Of a DNA stretch of 64,000 bases, positions 1 through 9,357 are shown piece by piece. Within the stretch, counting starts at the first letter, position 1, and each line of letters starts with the position of its first letter. The stretch is taken from assembly GCF_024198175.1 (NCBI RefSeq), contig NZ_JAJVKV010000001.1:744001-808000 (forward strand), in the 5' to 3' direction. Position numbers and translations under genes: made by a program. The notes under the pieces were generated by a model. The model did no database searches. It saw only the letters and a program-made list of their open reading frames with translations, and was not told the DNA's origin. This stretch comes from Pyxidicoccus xibeiensis. Its GTDB lineage: Bacteria > Myxococcota > Myxococcia > Myxococcales > Myxococcaceae.

Positions 1-712
1 GGATTTCCTGGAGGCTCCAGAAGGAGATGTCGCGCTTCTCCAGCACCGTCTCCATGCCGCCGTCGCTGTACTGGTGGCTGAGGTTGAAGACGATGACGCC
101 GTGCCGGTCGACGATGCCGTCGTAGGTGACGATGGTGCCGCGCACGAAGGGCTGGGCCACGTAGGACGTGGGCAGCGGGTGGGCCAGGGCGGCGTCGACC
201 TCGGCGTCGCTGGCCACCTTGAAGGTATGGGCGGCGCCCACGCCCACGTCGGGCTTGAGCACCAGCGGGTAGCCCACCTTCGCGGCGAACGCCTTCACCT
301 GGGTGGCGTCGCGCACGCGGATGAGGTCCGGGTGGGGCACGCCGGCCGCGTGGAACACCTCGGCCATGCCGGACTTGGAGCGCAGCCGGTGGATGTCGGA
401 GGGCTGGAGGCCGGGGACGTGGAAGTCCTCGCGCAGGCGGGCCTCCACCTCCAGCCAGGACTCGTTGAGCGAGTCGATGCGGTGGATGCGGCCATGCTTC
501 CAGGTGAGGTAGCCGGCGGCGCGGGTGAGGGCGTCCTCGTCATGGAGGTTGGGGACGAGGAAGTACTCGCGCAGCGACTCGCGCAGCTCGGAGCGCAGCG
601 AGTCGAAGGGCGCGTCGCCGATGCCCAGCACCGTCACCCCGCGCTCACGCAGGGCGGTGATGAAGTGGAAGTACTGGGGCGGGAAGTGGGGGGAGATGAA
701 GACGAAGTTCAT
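1..712 (-). CDS. ATP-grasp domain protein, 3' end cut by window edge
   Basis: The first 237 codons are present and the C-terminus lies outside the window. The protein opens MNFVFISPHFPPQYF, a leader typical of ATP-grasp carboxylate-amine ligases, and carries the ATP-binding lysine segment YPLVLKPDVGVGAA near residue 155. ATP-grasp enzymes join a carboxylate to an amine or thiol through an acyl-phosphate; no substrate can be read from this part. The start has a strong GAGGAG ribosome-binding site just upstream. It is divergent from the muramidase-like gene, with about 160 bases between the two starts. The family call is firm; the specific role is unknown. Confidence 0.8.
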   Translation of the reverse strand, partial: MNFVFISPHFPPQYFHFITALRERGVTVLGIGDAPFDSLRSELRESLREYFLVPNLHDEDALTRAAGYLTWKHGRIHRIDSLNESWLEVEARLREDFHVPGLQPSDIHRLRSKSGMAEVFHAAGVPHPDLIRVRDATQVKAFAAKVGYPLVLKPDVGVGAAHTFKVASDAEVDAALAHPLPTSYVAQPFVRGTIVTYDGIVDRHGVIVFNLSHQYSDGGMETVLEKRDISFWSLQEI

Positions 713-872
713 GGCTCCTCGGGGCGGGTCCCGACGACGTTGACCATAGCGACGACCCGGGGCGAGGCCCACTTCCTTGCCAGCCCTCCAGGCGGGTGTA
801 CGACATTTCCGCCCACGGGGGATTTCCGGTCGCCTGGGGAGCAGGCGCGCCCGGCGGAGTGGGGGATGGCTC

Positions 873-2936
873 GTGAAACAGGCTCACGGCTACGCTTCGC
901 CGCACACGCCAGCCGCGAGGTACGTCACGAACCGCTTCACTGGAGCCGCCACCCCGCTCACCGTCCGGGGCATCGAGGCCTGCGCGGCCACGCTCTCGGT
1001 GCACCCCACGGAGCTGTGGACGGTGCTCCAGGTGGAGACGCGCGGCTGTGGCTTCTTCGCGGACCGCCGGCCGGTCATCCTGTTCGAGCGGCACATCTTC
1101 AGCCGCAAGACGCAGGGCCGCTTCGATGCGCAGGCCCCGGACCTCAGCAACCCGAAGGCGGGAGGCTATGCCGGCGGCGTGGCGGAGTTCGACCGGCTGG
1201 AGCGGGCGCTGGCGCTGGACGCGTCGGCCGCGCTGATGAGCGCGTCGTGGGGGCTGGGCCAGGTGATGGGCTTCCACGCCAGCGACCTGGGCTACGGCTC
1301 CGTGGAGAACTTCGTCGCGCGGATGATGGAGTCGGAGGACGAGCAGCTCGGCGCGCTGGCGGCCTTCATCCAGAAGAACGGGCTGGCGAAGGCGCTGCGC
1401 GCGCATGACTGGGCGGCCTTCGCCCGGGGCTACAACGGCCCGGCGTATGCGAAGAACCAGTACGACAAGAAGCTGGCGGCGGCGTACCAGCGGCTGACGA
1501 CGCAGGCGCCGCCGGACGTGAGCGTGCGCGAGGGCCAGCTCCGGCTCATGTACCTCGGCTTCGAGCCGGGCACGCCGGATGGAGCGCTGGGCTCGCACAC
1601 GAAAGGAGCGCTGAAGAAGTTCCAGGCGCAGCAGCAGCTGCCCGTCACCGCCGTGTTCGACACGGCCACGCTGGATGCGCTGGGGAGGCAACACGGCCTG
1701 CTGCCCCGGAGCGACACCGGAGCCGACCCGCTGGCGAAGCCTGGCGTGGCGCCGCTCGCCGTCAGCCCGCAGTCCGTGGCGCCGATGGCCGCCGCTTCGA
1801 CGACGCAGGCGTCATCTCCGGCCACGGTCCCGTCATTCGCGACGCAGCCCGGGGCCGCTTCAATGACGCCGGCTCCAGCCCATGCCACGGGCCCATCCTC
1901 CGCGGCGCCGCTCGGGGCCACTCCGGCGCTCACGGTGAGCCCGCCCTCCACGAGTCAGCTCGCCACCGCTCCGACGACGCCCGCGCTCTCGCCCTCCGCT
2001 GCCGCGAGCTCGGCTTCCGCGCCCCCTCTCGCCATCCCGTCCCCTCCCCCGGACCTCGCGCCCGCGCGTAACACCGTGGTCCCGACGCCTGCGTGGACGA
2101 TTGCTCCGAGGCGGGACTCCGACCCGCCGCTGACGCTCTGGCCCTCCGCTTCGGAAGAAGGGCCCGAGCTCCCAGCGGTGCTGGAGCCGTCGACGCTCCC
2201 GGAGCCCCTGGCCGGGCAGCTCCGCCAGCGCCTGGCCCAGCCGCTCGATGCGGACCTCCAGGCCGAGCTGTCCCGCGTCGTCGTGCTGCGGAGCAAGGCC
2301 GCTCCGGAGCTTGGCGCTCCCGCCGTGGAGGCGCTGGACCTGTGTCTCACCGCTCTCCTGGCCGAGCAGCCCAACCTCTCCTTCGCGAAGAACACGCGCC
2401 TGCGCATCGCCTCCGCGCTCGCGGACCGGCTCTACCCGCTGCGCCCGCTGCCCCTCCTGCGCTCCAGCTCCCCCGCCACGCAGGTGGTGCTCGGGCTGGG
2501 GCTGCTGCTGCTGTGCTGCCAGGGCCTCTTCGCCTTCGCGCACCAGGTGCTGACCACCGAGGCGACCACGTTCTTCGGCCTCCCCGCCCGCACGCTGCTG
2601 CTCGTGGGCCTGTGCGGCGCCGTGGGCGGCGCGGTGAGCCTGCTCATGCGGCTCGGGGACTTCGAGAAGATGCGGGGCGCCAGCCGCCTCTCCATGCTGA
2701 TGCAGGGCTTCTTCAAGCCGGTCATCGGCTTGTACTGCGCCCTCTTCGGCTTCGCGCTGATGAAGTCGGGGGTGCTGCCCATCCAGCCGTCGACGCCGGA
2801 GTCGGCGCTCTACCTTTATATGTCCGTGTGCTTCCTGCTCGGCTTCAGCGAGCGGCTCGCCCAGGACCTGTTCATCCGCGCCGGAGAGGGGCTCGTCTCC
2901 ATCGGAGTTCCGGGAGGCCCCGGGAAGTCCTCCTGA
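873..2936 (+). CDS. Muramidase-like protein (DUF3380 type) with peptidoglycan-binding domain and C-terminal membrane segments
   Basis: Residues about 20-200 match the N-acetylmuramidase fold of the DUF3380 family (conserved stretches FFADRRPVILFERHIF and SASWGLGQVMGFH, with the usual E-R-H-x-F). A peptidoglycan-binding domain of the PF01471 type follows (LRLMYLGFEPGTPDGALG), then a roughly 150-residue Ala/Pro/Ser/Thr-rich linker. The C-terminal quarter holds about four hydrophobic segments (for example VVLGLGLLLLCC and TLLLVGLCGAVGGAVSLL). No N-terminal signal peptide is visible, so the topology is odd. I chose the GTG at 873 because the conserved fold begins soon after it; an ATG at 777 in the same frame is possible but would sit very close to the divergent neighbour. 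It probably cleaves peptidoglycan glycan strands, but this is inferred from family. Confidence 0.75.
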   Translation: MKQAHGYASPHTPAARYVTNRFTGAATPLTVRGIEACAATLSVHPTELWTVLQVETRGCGFFADRRPVILFERHIFSRKTQGRFDAQAPDLSNPKAGGYAGGVAEFDRLERALALDASAALMSASWGLGQVMGFHASDLGYGSVENFVARMMESEDEQLGALAAFIQKNGLAKALRAHDWAAFARGYNGPAYAKNQYDKKLAAAYQRLTTQAPPDVSVREGQLRLMYLGFEPGTPDGALGSHTKGALKKFQAQQQLPVTAVFDTATLDALGRQHGLLPRSDTGADPLAKPGVAPLAVSPQSVAPMAAASTTQASSPATVPSFATQPGAASMTPAPAHATGPSSAAPLGATPALTVSPPSTSQLATAPTTPALSPSAAASSASAPPLAIPSPPPDLAPARNTVVPTPAWTIAPRRDSDPPLTLWPSASEEGPELPAVLEPSTLPEPLAGQLRQRLAQPLDADLQAELSRVVVLRSKAAPELGAPAVEALDLCLTALLAEQPNLSFAKNTRLRIASALADRLYPLRPLPLLRSSSPATQVVLGLGLLLLCCQGLFAFAHQVLTTEATTFFGLPARTLLLVGLCGAVGGAVSLLMRLGDFEKMRGASRLSMLMQGFFKPVIGLYCALFGFALMKSGVLPIQPSTPESALYLYMSVCFLLGFSERLAQDLFIRAGEGLVSIGVPGGPGKSS

Positions 2937-2982
2937 GGCCCCTCGCGCGCGACGTGGCGGAGGGGCCCGGAGACCTGCCTAC

Positions 2983-3489
2983 CTACTTCTTGCACTTCCG
3001 GCAGTCGTTCCGCTCGAAGGCGCGGAAGTCGTCGTCATCCTCGTACCGGCACTCATTGGCGGACTTGGCGCCGATGCGCACGTCGTCCGTGACGTAGTCC
3101 TTGAAGATGATGCACACCTTGGCCTCCTTGTCGGGGCCCTGCACCTCGAAGCGGTAGTCCGCGCCCAGCTCCTGGCACGGTCCGCCCCTGGACTTGAGCC
3201 TGTCCGTCACCTCTTCCGTGCCGCGCGACTCCGTGGTGAGGAACACGCGGACGTCCTCGACGGGGCAGTCACCGAAGTCGAGGAAGATGTGGGTGATGTT
3301 CTTGTCGCGCTCGATGGGGTCGAAGCAGATCTTCTTGCCGCACTGGTTGTCGCGCTCCTCTTCGAATGGAGCGAGATAGCGCTCGGTGGCATTCGAGGAC
3401 ACCTCGTCCACGGGCTCCTCGACGCCACAGCCAAAGCCCAACATGCCCGCCATCACCGTCGCCACCAGGCCTGCCTTCCAATGACGCAT
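2983..3489 (-). CDS. Small secreted lipoprotein of unknown function
   Basis: The 168-residue product begins MRHWKAGLVATVMAGMLGFGC, a signal peptide ending in a lipobox-like GFGC, so it should be lipidated at Cys21. The mature part is acidic and contains several cysteines, ending in a basic Cys-rich tail (NDCRKCKK). No enzymatic motif is recognised. I placed the start at 3489 rather than further upstream because a GAGGA ribosome-binding site precedes it and the signal peptide starts there. It is convergent with the muramidase-like gene. Confidence 0.7.
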   Translation of the reverse strand: MRHWKAGLVATVMAGMLGFGCGVEEPVDEVSSNATERYLAPFEEERDNQCGKKICFDPIERDKNITHIFLDFGDCPVEDVRVFLTTESRGTEEVTDRLKSRGGPCQELGADYRFEVQGPDKEAKVCIIFKDYVTDDVRIGAKSANECRYEDDDDFRAFERNDCRKCKK

Positions 3490-3818
3490 CCGAGTCCTCG
3501 CTTTCCACGAGCGGAGCGGCCATCGCTCCCGGACGGCGCATCGAGCAACGCATGTGCCGCCCGTGCGGATGTCAGGCCCGGGAAGGCCCACCGGACCGGG
3601 GGGGCATGTCCCACCGACGCCGGGGCGGGGTCAGCGCGTGATTCCCGTCCATCCGCGAGGAGGACTGGGGACGCCGGGGGCGCTCCATTTCTCTCCATGG
3701 GTCATCCGGAGGGCAGGTCTCGGGAGCCCCGCCCCGCCGTGCTATCCCTCTCGACACGCTGCTCCGACGCAATCACCACGCCGCAGAAACGTACCCCGGC
3801 CATGAATTGGGAGACCGA
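3490..3818. other. Gene-free spacer between divergent genes
   Basis: This spacer lies between the starts of a lipoprotein gene (minus) and a serine hydrolase gene (plus). Short open frames exist on both strands but have low-complexity Pro/Arg/Gly composition and no recognisable domain. It presumably holds both promoters, but I see no clear promoter consensus or hairpin. A seven-codon open frame (ATG at 3802) ends in an ATGA that overlaps the hydrolase start. Confidence 0.5.
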
Positions 3819-5294
3819 ATGAACTGGCTCACCGCGCGAATCCTGGGCGCACTCGCTGTCCTGCTGCTGTTCGTCCCCGCCGCCAACGCGGCCACGCGGC
3901 AGCAGGAGCTGGACCAGCTCGTCACGAAGTACCACCAGCTGCGCCAGTTCAACGGCACGGTGCTCGTCGCCGACGACAAGGGCCTCATCCACAAGAAGGG
4001 CTACGGCTTCGCCAACTTCGAGTGGAAGGTCCCCCACACCCCCGACACGAAGTTCCGCCTCGCCTCCATCACCAAGCAGTTCACCGCGACGGTCATCCTG
4101 CAGCTCGTCGCCGAGGGGAAGCTCGGGCTCGACGACAAGGTCTCCAAGCACCTCCCGGACTACCGCAAGGACACCGGCGACCGCGTCACCATCACCCACC
4201 TGCTCAACCACACCTCCGGCATCCCCAGCTACACCTCCGCCCCCACCTTCTTCCCGAACGACTCGAGAGACCCCTACACCGTCGCGGACTTCGTGAAGAA
4301 GTTCGCCAGCGGGGACCTCCAGTTCGAGCCCGGCTCGAAGTTCGCCTACAACAACTCCGGCTACTTCCTGCTCGGCGCCATCATCGAGAAAGTCACCGGC
4401 AAGACGTACGCCCAGGCCCTCCAGGAGCGCATCTTCGCCCCGCTGGGCATGCGGAGCTCCGGCTACGACGTCGCCGCCACCGTGCTCCCCAAGCGCGCCA
4501 GCGGCTACGAGCTCGGACCCGACGGCTACGTCAACGCCCCCTACCTCGACATGTCGCTCCCGTACGCCGCCGGCTCCCTCTACTCGACGGTGGAGGACCT
4601 CTTTCTCTGGGACCGCGCGCTCTACACGGACAAGGTCCTCCCCGCCGCGCTCAAGCAGCAGATGTTCACCCCGGGCCTCGACCAGTACGGCTTCGGTTGG
4701 ACGATGCGCTCCATCAAGCTCAATGACGGCAAGACGGAGCTGCCCATCATCACCCACAGCGGCGGCATCAACGGGTTCAGCACGCTCATCGTCCGCGCGC
4801 CGGAGCGCAAGGAGCTCGTCGTCCTCCTCGACAACACCTCGCGCGGCGACAAGCTCATGGAGCTCGCCCAGGGCCTCTTCAGCGTCCTCCATGGCATCCC
4901 GCCCCAGCAGCCCCGGAAGTCGATTGCGGAGGTCGTCATGGCCGCCGCCAGCAAGGCTCCCGTCGCGGAGGCCATCGCCACCTACCGCACCCTGAAGGCC
5001 ACGAAGGCGAGCGAGTACGACTTCTCCGAGGGCCAGCTCAACAATGTCGGCTACCAGCTCCTGCGCTCCGGACGCGTGGCGGACGCCATCGAGGTCTTCA
5101 AGCTGAACGTGGAGATGTTCCCGAAGGAGGGCAACCCCTACGACAGCCTCGCCGAGGCGTACCTCGCCAGCGGCAACAAGGAGCAGTCCCTCGTGAACTA
5201 CCGCAAGGCCGTGGAGCTGGACCCGAAGAACACGGGGGCCGCGCAGAAGGTCCGCGAGCTGGAGAAGCCCGCCACGACGAAGGCCACGCCGTAG
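3819..5294 (+). CDS. Serine beta-lactamase-like hydrolase (class C/PBP fold) with C-terminal TPR
   Basis: The 491-residue protein has a signal peptide (cleavage near VPAANA-AT) and the three active-site motifs of the serine beta-lactamase/D-Ala-D-Ala peptidase superfamily: SITK at 83-86, YNN at 177-179 and HSGG at 313-316. Residues about 405-480 form one or two TPR-like helical repeats (SGRVADAIEVFKLN, YLASGNKEQSLVNYRKAVELD), an arrangement common in this family. The start is chosen for GGGAGA six bases upstream. A hairpin terminator follows the stop. It acts in the periplasm; whether it is an esterase, peptidase or lactamase cannot be told from sequence. Confidence 0.85.
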   Translation: MNWLTARILGALAVLLLFVPAANAATRQQELDQLVTKYHQLRQFNGTVLVADDKGLIHKKGYGFANFEWKVPHTPDTKFRLASITKQFTATVILQLVAEGKLGLDDKVSKHLPDYRKDTGDRVTITHLLNHTSGIPSYTSAPTFFPNDSRDPYTVADFVKKFASGDLQFEPGSKFAYNNSGYFLLGAIIEKVTGKTYAQALQERIFAPLGMRSSGYDVAATVLPKRASGYELGPDGYVNAPYLDMSLPYAAGSLYSTVEDLFLWDRALYTDKVLPAALKQQMFTPGLDQYGFGWTMRSIKLNDGKTELPIITHSGGINGFSTLIVRAPERKELVVLLDNTSRGDKLMELAQGLFSVLHGIPPQQPRKSIAEVVMAAASKAPVAEAIATYRTLKATKASEYDFSEGQLNNVGYQLLRSGRVADAIEVFKLNVEMFPKEGNPYDSLAEAYLASGNKEQSLVNYRKAVELDPKNTGAAQKVRELEKPATTKATP

Positions 5295-5323
5295 CCGCTC
5301 GGAAATACCGCTGAAGGCGTATG

Positions 5324-5360
5324 GCCCCACGTACCCGTCCCGGTACGCTGGGGCCTTCTT
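5324..5360 (+). terminator. Rho-independent-like terminator after serine hydrolase
   Basis: An inverted repeat, GGCCCCA.GTACC with GGTAC..TGGGGCC, forms a long GC stem around a short loop and is followed by TTCTTCATT. It starts about 30 bases after the hydrolase stop and ends just before the ribosome-binding site of the PEGA lipoprotein gene. Confidence 0.6.
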
Positions 5361-5379
5361 CATTCCGAGGGGTGCCCGC

Positions 5380-5796
5380 ATGCACCGGTCCTGGAGCCTC
5401 ACCCACCGCGCGCTCGTGCCCGTCCTGGTCCTGGCCCTGACGGGATGCGCCAGCAGCACCCTCATCCGCAGCACCCCGTCCGGCGCCACCGTCTACATCC
5501 AGGACGAGCGCGTGGGCACGACGCCCTACCGGCACACCGACAGGCGCGTCTCGTTCTCCTGGGTGCAGGTCCGGCTGGAGAAGGAGGGCTACGAGCCCGT
5601 CTCCACGGCCATCAGTCGGGATGGCAGCTTCGTCTGGTCCGCCCTGTTCCTGGGCGGCTTCATCGCTCCCCTCTTCTACGTGTATGGCTATGCGCCCCGG
5701 TACGACTACGTGCTGAAGCGGGCAAGGGACGAGGATGAGGACCTCTTCAAGTGGGAGGCGCCGCAGCGCAACGACGGCACCGACGACCTCTACTGA
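5380..5796 (+). CDS. PEGA-domain lipoprotein
   Basis: A 138-residue protein with a clear lipoprotein signal (VLALTGC, lipid on Cys23) followed by a PEGA-type beta domain (IRSTPSGATVYIQDERVGTTP ... LEKEGYEPV). PEGA domains are small surface-associated folds frequent in myxobacteria. A hydrophobic stretch (WSALFLGGFIAPLFYVYGY) follows, then an acidic tail. GAGGGG lies eight bases before the ATG. Its stop codon directly abuts the stop of the convergent caspase-like gene, with no bases between them. Confidence 0.8.
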   Translation: MHRSWSLTHRALVPVLVLALTGCASSTLIRSTPSGATVYIQDERVGTTPYRHTDRRVSFSWVQVRLEKEGYEPVSTAISRDGSFVWSALFLGGFIAPLFYVYGYAPRYDYVLKRARDEDEDLFKWEAPQRNDGTDDLY

Positions 5797-7665
5797 CTAG
5801 AAGAGCCAGCCTCCTCCGATGATGGGCATCACCTGCGTGCGCGGCTGGCCATCCTTGGGATAGAGGATGAGCCCCACTCCCCCGTCCAGGAAGAAGCCGC
5901 CCTCGGACACCCACTGGATGCCGCCTTCCAGGTGCAGGTTGAGCGCGAAGACGTCGCCGCTGTCGATGTCGTTGGGGCCATCCGGGTTGTTGGTGACGTC
6001 CTGGTCGCCAATCCCGACGCGCGTCGGGGTGGAGGAGAAGCCGGGGATGCCCACGTGGATGCCCGAGCCCAGGAAGGGGCTGAAGCGCGAGGAGACGAAG
6101 GTCCACCGCACGCCCGCGGCGACGCCGCCGAAGCCGATGTCCAGGGCGAGGTAGGGGTACAGGTCCTTGCGCGCCACGTAGATGGCGTTGATGACCAGCA
6201 CGCCGCGCCCGCTGAAGAAGTCCAGCCCCAGTCCCCACGTGCGGCCCAGCCGGGGGTTGTCCTGGAACTGCCGCAGGGCTTCTTCGCGCTGCACCTCGTC
6301 GCGCGCCTGCGTGGCCTCCTGCTCCTGGAGCTGCTGGTAGCGGCGCCGGAAGTCCGGGTCCTCCGGCAGCGTGGGGTCCGCGGAGATGGCCGCGCGCAGG
6401 GCCCGCCGCTCCCGGTCCGCGTCTCCCGCGCGCTCGTACGCCTCGGCGAGGCGCACCAGCCCGCGCGCCCGCCCACGCAGGGAGACGAGGTCATCCGGCC
6501 GCTCCTCCAGCACCTGGTCGAAGAGCCTCAGCGCCGCGCGCGACTCGCCCGCCGCCAGGAGCCGTAGCGCCTCGTCGCGCCGCCAGTCGCGCAGCTCCTC
6601 CGGGTCCGTGGTGTCCGGCTTCCCCTTGAGCAGGCCCGCGGACAGCGCCCGCGACTCGAAGGGCAGCTTCACCACCTCCACCCGCGCGCCCTCCGCCAGC
6701 GTCACCGGCGCGGCCTCCAGCGTGGACACGCCCACGCGCTTCACCTGGTACTCGCCGGGCGCGAGCGCCAGCACCGTCTCCCGCTCCGGCCGGGTGCGGC
6801 CCTCGGCGGCCAGCCGCCGCTCGCTGCCGTCCACCACCACGTAGCGCTCGCCCTCCGCGCGCGGCAGCACCAGCGTCGCGGTGGCGCGCTCCGGCCACGT
6901 CAGCACCACCTCGCCCTGCCCCTTCAGCTCGTAGCGGAAGGCGGGCCGCTGCGGCACCGGCGTGGCCGCGGTGTCCGCCTCCGTGCGCTGGTAGGCATGC
7001 TGGTAGGCCTCGGACAGCGACACGCGCCCGTCCTCGTTCGCATCCGCCGCGCCGCGCAGGCCGGACACCAGGTGGTGCGTGAAGACGGAGCCCGCCAGGG
7101 CGCGCCGCTCCTGCGACAGCTCGTCCGCGCCGCTGGAGGTGAGCAGCGCGAGCCCGTTCACCTCCAGCTCGTCCACCACCTGCGACGCGAAGGAGACGGC
7201 GGGCCGGCCGCCCTTGGCCTCTACGATGGAGCCGCTGCGGCACGCGTCCACCACGCCCACGCGCACCCGGCCCGGCGAGTCGCGCAGCACGCCGTATAGC
7301 TCCTCGTGGGACAGCGGCTCGCCGCGCAGGTGCAGGTGCTTCTCGTCGGCGTGGCCCGAGTAGTAGACGAACAGCAGCGTGTCGCCGCGGCTGGCGCGCA
7401 GCCACCCGGCCATGCGGCGCAGCAGCGTGCGCACCTCGGCCGTGTCCGGGTCTCGCAGGAGGTGGACGCGGTCCGCCGCGAAGCCGCCCAACTCCACCAG
7501 CACGTCGCGCATGTGCTCCGCGTCGGACTCGGCGTGGCGCAGGGGCTTGTCGTTGGCCCAGCCGGCGTTGGCGCCGATGACGACGGCGAAGCGCTCCTCG
7601 GCGGAGGCGGCCGGAGCAGCGGCCACCACTGCCGCGACGAGCAAGGTCCAGGCGATGCGCATCAT
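5797..7665 (-). CDS. Caspase-like (peptidase C14) protein with EF-hand-like loop, TPR region and putative beta-barrel
   Basis: After a signal peptide (residues 1-22) the protein has the caspase/metacaspase catalytic dyad: His105 in YYSGHAD and Cys142 in VDACRSGS. An EF-hand-like calcium loop, DANEDGRVSLSE, lies at 208-219. A TPR-like segment follows (about 360-450), and the last 170 residues are rich in alternating aromatic/Gly strands and end in Phe (IIGGGWLF), as outer-membrane beta-barrels do. This suggests a secreted or outer-membrane-linked cysteine peptidase cleaving after basic or acidic residues, possibly calcium dependent; substrate unknown. GGAG precedes the tandem ATG ATG start. 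It is convergent and abutting with the PEGA gene. Confidence 0.8.
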   Translation of the reverse strand: MMRIAWTLLVAAVVAAAPAASAEERFAVVIGANAGWANDKPLRHAESDAEHMRDVLVELGGFAADRVHLLRDPDTAEVRTLLRRMAGWLRASRGDTLLFVYYSGHADEKHLHLRGEPLSHEELYGVLRDSPGRVRVGVVDACRSGSIVEAKGGRPAVSFASQVVDELEVNGLALLTSSGADELSQERRALAGSVFTHHLVSGLRGAADANEDGRVSLSEAYQHAYQRTEADTAATPVPQRPAFRYELKGQGEVVLTWPERATATLVLPRAEGERYVVVDGSERRLAAEGRTRPERETVLALAPGEYQVKRVGVSTLEAAPVTLAEGARVEVVKLPFESRALSAGLLKGKPDTTDPEELRDWRRDEALRLLAAGESRAALRLFDQVLEERPDDLVSLRGRARGLVRLAEAYERAGDADRERRALRAAISADPTLPEDPDFRRRYQQLQEQEATQARDEVQREEALRQFQDNPRLGRTWGLGLDFFSGRGVLVINAIYVARKDLYPYLALDIGFGGVAAGVRWTFVSSRFSPFLGSGIHVGIPGFSSTPTRVGIGDQDVTNNPDGPNDIDSGDVFALNLHLEGGIQWVSEGGFFLDGGVGLILYPKDGQPRTQVMPIIGGGWLF

Positions 7666-7823
7666 GGCGGCTCCATTCCCCCTTGTGCTGACGACGCCCC
7701 GGACTCAACCGCTCGGCGTCGCGCCCCGCCATACCACGTAAGGCGTACTGACAGCGACGCGCCCCCCCGGTACTCCGTGCGACGCTCGGTGACGCCCCGC
7801 ACGCTCCGTGCGACATTGCTTGG

Positions 7824-8690
7824 ATGGGCACTCCCACCGTGACTGAAATCGGGCCTGGCGACGCCGCGCTGAAGACCGCGTTCTGCGACTACGTCCCCCA
7901 GGTCTTCCGCAAAGCCGACTTCCGCCGCTGGACGGACTGGGGCGAGTGGAACGACGACTACCGCGCGTTCTCCATCCTCGAGGACGGCCGGGCGGTGGCC
8001 AATGCCTCGCTGATGCGGATGCGGCTGCTCGTCGAAGGACGTGAGGTGACGGCCTTCCAGTTCGGCGCCGTCGGCTGCGTGCCGTCGCACCGGGGGCGCG
8101 GTCTGGCGCGCGCGGCGATGGAGGCCGCGCTGGAGTCTTGCGGCGACGCGCCGGTGATTCTGTTCGCCAACAAGACGGTGCTCGACTTCTACCCGCGCTT
8201 CGGCTTCGTGCCCGAGCGGGAGACGCTGTTCGCCGCCCGGCATGAAGCCATGCCCGGAGGCCCCCCCGCACCGAGCCTGGACCTGGCCGAGCCCGCGGTG
8301 CGCGCCGGGCTCGCCGCGCTCTCCAGCGAGGGGCTCCCGGTGACGGAGCGCTTCGGTGCGCGGGCCTACTCCACCATCGCGAGCTGGTACGAGGCGAACA
8401 AGTTCGCACGGCCCCTGCGCCGCCTGGGCGACGACGCGTGGGTGTTCGCGAGCGTGGAGGGCGACACGCTCTACATCGACGACGTCTTCGCGCGCCGCCC
8501 CTTCGACCTGCGCGCGGAAATCCCGCGCCTCATCGACCGGCCCATCACCTCCATCCAGTTCGGCTTCACCCCGGAGCGCTGGTGGCCCGGCGCGGAGCCG
8601 GCTGGCGAGGACACGGAGGCGTACCTGTTCGTGCGCGGGCTGACGCTCCCGCGCGAGCCGCACCGCTTTCCTGCGATGGCGCACACCTGA
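7824..8690 (+). CDS. GNAT acetyltransferase, Eis-like two-part
   Basis: The 288-residue product has an N-terminal GNAT fold with the acetyl-CoA pyrophosphate loop HRGRGLARAAMEAAL (about residues 92-105) and the later FYPRFGFV strand typical of GNAT enzymes. The second half (residues about 150-288) resembles the extended C-terminal part of Eis-like acetyltransferases but has no diagnostic motif I can name. It probably transfers acetyl from acetyl-CoA to an amine; substrate unknown. It is divergent from the caspase-like gene. Confidence 0.75.
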   Translation: MGTPTVTEIGPGDAALKTAFCDYVPQVFRKADFRRWTDWGEWNDDYRAFSILEDGRAVANASLMRMRLLVEGREVTAFQFGAVGCVPSHRGRGLARAAMEAALESCGDAPVILFANKTVLDFYPRFGFVPERETLFAARHEAMPGGPPAPSLDLAEPAVRAGLAALSSEGLPVTERFGARAYSTIASWYEANKFARPLRRLGDDAWVFASVEGDTLYIDDVFARRPFDLRAEIPRLIDRPITSIQFGFTPERWWPGAEPAGEDTEAYLFVRGLTLPREPHRFPAMAHT

Positions 8691-8959
8691 GCGCGCGGCG
8701 CGACGAGGACGGGGCTCCCCGGGCGGGCACACTGATGCAACCCGAAGTACATCAGCCTACCAAACAACGACTCCCATCCGGATACGCGAGCGGCTCCTAC
8801 GCCATCCGCCGGCCCTGACTCCTCCAGCCCACGCCGAACGGTCGCCGCTTCGCCATGACTGGTCGGAAGCAGCCCACCGCGCGAGGCGGCCACCCTGGCG
8901 CGGCGTGCGGCCGGCTCGGGGACCTCCTCGCGCGGTCTTCGGAAGGAAGTGCCGCGGAG

Positions 8960-9325
8960 CTACCCGCAGCAGGAGTACGTCGCCGAGTAGTCCATCCGGA
9001 AGCCATCCGTCCGGCTCGGCCCCAGCTCCACGCACTCACCAGGGGTGATGGTGACGTTGCAGGTGCCCGTCGGACACCGCGACTGCATGCTCAGGTTGAG
9101 CAGGTTGCGCGCCTGCGTCGCCGCACCGCCACAGGTCGCCCCCTCGCCATAGCGGGTGGAGGTGTACCGCGTGGTGCCGCACACGCACATCTGCGCGACT
9201 TCGGACTCGGGAGAAACAGAGATGCCGGACGAGTCGTCCTCGCCCGGCATCGGCTCACCCGCGTTGCACGCGGCGAGACTCAGAGCTGCGAACAGCACTC
9301 CCAGACGCCAGGTCGGTCGGTTCAT
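8960..9325 (-). CDS. Cys-rich small lipoprotein
   Basis: A 121-residue protein with lipoprotein signal LSLAAC (Cys20). The mature part contains about eight cysteines (CVCGTT, TCGGAA, CPTGTCN, CVEL, YSCCG), suggesting a disulphide-stabilised surface protein. No family is recognised. The 270 bases on its downstream side up to the GNAT gene show no supported gene. Confidence 0.65.
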   Translation of the reverse strand: MNRPTWRLGVLFAALSLAACNAGEPMPGEDDSSGISVSPESEVAQMCVCGTTRYTSTRYGEGATCGGAATQARNLLNLSMQSRCPTGTCNVTITPGECVELGPSRTDGFRMDYSATYSCCG

Positions 9326-9357
9326 CCCGCCAGCCTAGGACTGCCTGAGAGCCCCCA

